A stretch of 64,000 nt of DNA from Lachnospiraceae bacterium (lineage in GTDB: Bacteria > Bacillota > Clostridia > Lachnospirales > Lachnospiraceae): assembly GCA_022797535.1 (NCBI GenBank), contig JAAWKU010000001.1, positions 1 through 64,000 on the forward strand. Direction: 5' to 3'. A program made the translations under genes and the position numbers. Below, piece by piece: positions 62,321-64,000 of the stretch (positions are counted from its first letter, which is position 1; each line of letters opens with the position of its first letter). Below the pieces are notes generated by a model. The model made no database searches. It was not told the DNA's origin and saw nothing but the letters and a program-made list of their open reading frames with translations.

Positions 62321-64000
62321 GACCTGCCTCCTGCCTGATACCCTTGTGCTTTTCGCTCCATCTCCAAAAACTGTTCCCTATGGCGAAAAGAAATATGCAC
62401 CTTTTTTTCCGGGTAGACCTCTATCCGCTCTATCAGAGTGACAACCATCTCTTTTGTCACCATTTTTGCCTGCCCGTATTCTTCTGCCAATCGAGAGAGC
62501 TCCCAGCCGTCTCCATAGCTTTGCTTCAACCCCTCCTGCTCCTTTTGCAGTTTTTCCAGCTCCCTGCCAATCTCCGCCGCCTGCATATCATACGCCTGTT
62601 TTAAGACACCGTATTCGCCAACCGGCAGCATATCCTCCTTATAGCTGATGTACAGCTCTTTCTTTTTCTGGCAAAGCTCTGCCAGCGTTCCGGCACACGC
62701 ACCCATCTCCTTCTCCAATGCCGCTACTCTGCTCTTTACCTGTTCCTCCGAATTGACGCACTGTACTGTGTTCCTGTAGCTCAGAAAGCTGCTCAAATAA
62801 GTTTTTGCCGCCTCCAGCACAAGCCCTTCCAGCTTTCTGTGACTGACCGCTTTCTTCCGGCAGCCCAACGCACCGCCATACTTATAGGAAACACAATAAA
62901 AGCTTATGCTCTCCCCATTTCGCTTATATTCCATGGCGCCTCCGCAGTCCCCGCAGAAAACCTTTCCTGAAAAAATATTTTCCTGCCGTCTCCGCTCTCT
63001 TGACAACGCCATATTTCCCGCATGTTTTTCCGCTCTCTCCGCATTTACCGCCTGAGTGCGGGCAAACAGCTCTTGCGTAATGACCGGTTCGTGAGTCCCC
63101 CTCACAACCACCCATTGCTCCGGCGCTGCGGCATGACGTTTTTCTCCTTTGCAAAATGCAGAATGGGTTTTCCCACGCACCATGCTGCCCAGATACACTT
63201 CATCCCGCACCATACTCTGTATGACGTCTCTCTTCCATAAAGCGTCTTTCGCTTTTTCGCTCCTGACTATCCCCTTTTCATACCGGTAAGCGCCGGGGGA
63301 TTTTATTCCCGTCTCATTCAGGCGCTTTGCAATGGCGCAGTACCCCATTCCCTCTGCCCGCATCTCAAAGATGAATTTTACCACCTGTGCAGCCTCCGGG
63401 TCCACCTCATACCTGCCCTTTTGAACCTTTGACTTTTTGTACCCATAGGGGGCATAGCCGCCGCCATAGCATCCCGCACTTTTCTTCACTTCCAGAGAGG
63501 CACTGACCTTTCTGGATATATCCTTGGCGTAAATTTCATTGATGATGTTTTTCAGGGGCACTGTCATGCCATTTTCGTCCCTGTCGGCGTCAAGCGTGTC
63601 AAAATGGTCGTTGACAGCCACAAAACGTGTGTGAAAAAAAGGAAAAATTGTTTCGATATAGCTCCCGCTCTCCAGATAACTCCTGCCCAGACGGGACAGA
63701 TCCTTAACCACAACACAGTTTATCTTGCCTGCTTTTATATCTTCCATCATTTTTCGGAAGGCAGGCCGTTCAAAATTTGTACCGCTGTAGCCGTTGTCAA
63801 TATAGATTTCCACCAGCTCCATATCCTCTCGTGACGATACATACTGAAGCAGCAGCGCCTTCTGGTTCTCAACTGTATTGGAATATTCCTTTCCTCCGGC
63901 CTCTTTTGACAGGCGGATATAAATTCCCGTTCTATACAGGCCGCCTATCCTTTCTATGACCTCCCCAAATGTCTCAAACGCCAGTTTTTCTCTGGAAACA
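62317..64000 (-). CDS. Large serine recombinase (element 2, incomplete at window edge)
   Basis: The frame is open to the end of the window and includes the catalytic Ser segment RTGIYIRLSKEAGGKE, so the true start lies beyond 64000. Further motifs are GYSGTNFERPAF and CVVVKDLSRLGRSYLESG. The zinc ribbon reads CGDCGGAM with YGGALGCRKK, and a coiled coil ends the protein. It resembles the first recombinase of element 1 (38448-40268). Confidence 0.88.
   Translation of the reverse strand, partial: VSREKLAFETFGEVIERIGGLYRTGIYIRLSKEAGGKEYSNTVENQKALLLQYVSSREDMELVEIYIDNGYSGTNFERPAFRKMMEDIKAGKINCVVVKDLSRLGRSYLESGSYIETIFPFFHTRFVAVNDHFDTLDADRDENGMTVPLKNIINEIYAKDISRKVSASLEVKKSAGCYGGGYAPYGYKKSKVQKGRYEVDPEAAQVVKFIFEMRAEGMGYCAIAKRLNETGIKSPGAYRYEKGIVRSEKAKDALWKRDVIQSMVRDEVYLGSMVRGKTHSAFCKGEKRHAAAPEQWVVVRGTHEPVITQELFARTQAVNAERAEKHAGNMALSRERRRQENIFSGKVFCGDCGGAMEYKRNGESISFYCVSYKYGGALGCRKKAVSHRKLEGLVLEAAKTYLSSFLSYRNTVQCVNSEEQVKSRVAALEKEMGACAGTLAELCQKKKELYISYKEDMLPVGEYGVLKQAYDMQAAEIGRELEKLQKEQEGLKQSYGDGWELSRLAEEYGQAKMVTKEMVVTLIERIEVYPEKKVHISFRHREQFLEMERKAQGYQAGGRS

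Larger units (their letters stand above)
60591..64000. mobile_element. Element 2: second serine-recombinase element (partial)
   Basis: Begins next to a GA core on the minus strand within the deacetylase codons for DD. Its left end shares GATGTCA at a similar distance from the junction with element 1. It encodes two recombinases on the minus strand that overlap by four bases, with gene order and similarity parallel to element 1. It runs off the window, so its cargo and right end are unknown. Confidence 0.75.

Overview
The window looks like a chromosome segment from a Lachnospiraceae-like Clostridia bacterium (low-GC Gram-positive lineage, but fairly GC-rich here). Supporting signs are the tig-clpP-clpX-engB cluster, strong AGGAGG-type ribosome binding sites, lipoprotein ABC binding proteins, OmpR-type two-component pairs and large serine recombinases. 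No 16S rRNA or species-level marker is present, so the family assignment is an inference.

Layout. 0.27-8.4 kb (minus strand): an RlmD-type rRNA methyltransferase with an extra C-terminal domain, a small coiled-coil gene, tRNA-Pro(AGG), a PepD dipeptidase, an orphan response regulator with a degenerate receiver, an ECF sigma/anti-sigma pair and an AI-2E-family permease. 8.4-12.6 kb: engB, clpX, clpP and tig, with recognisable promoters for clpP and tig. 12.7-15.3 kb: an ABC importer whose permease and ATPase are fused through a repetitive linker, with its lipoprotein binding protein. 15.6-18.3 kb: a long lipoprotein binding protein plus a small secreted Cys-rich protein. 18.9-20.7 kb: a beta-propeller protein and an AraC/GyrI-like regulator. 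21.0-26.8 kb: a sugar-type ABC operon (binding protein, two permeases, HlyD-like adaptor). It is divergent from a response regulator/histidine kinase pair, and the space between holds 11-bp-periodic repeats and a 128-bp palindrome. 29.4-34.5 kb: a frameshifted second clpP coupled to an AraC regulator, pyrF, an ankyrin-repeat protein and a membrane-anchored GNAT.

From 34.6 kb to the end a polysaccharide deacetylase gene has been broken by two serine-recombinase elements. Its C-terminal part is at 34627-35073 and an 84-bp middle piece is at 60507-60590; the N-terminal part must lie beyond the window. Element 1 (about 35074-60506, 25.4 kb) is bounded by TCCCC repeats, and joining its flanks restores the deacetylase reading frame exactly. 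Element 2 starts at about 60591 and runs off the window. Element 1 carries three tandem large serine recombinases, a DUF6870-like protein and an AT-rich cargo operon of about 17 kb.

The cargo looks like an undescribed carrier-protein-dependent natural-product pathway. It has a single acyl carrier protein flanked by two B12-binding-type radical SAM enzymes, a MoaA-like radical SAM enzyme coupled to a PHP phosphoesterase, two adenylate-forming ligases, an SDR reductase, a phosphoribosyltransferase-fold protein, a DUF2461-like protein, a HAD phosphatase, a spermidine-synthase-like enzyme, a BtrH-like papain-fold protein and a pair of ABC exporters. The combination of ACP, ligase, BtrH-like protein and radical SAM enzyme recalls butirosin side-chain logic, but no known cluster matches as far as I can tell. 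The right end of element 1 holds an HsdM remnant, a peptidase-E-like gene and a compact RNA that may act as an attenuator.
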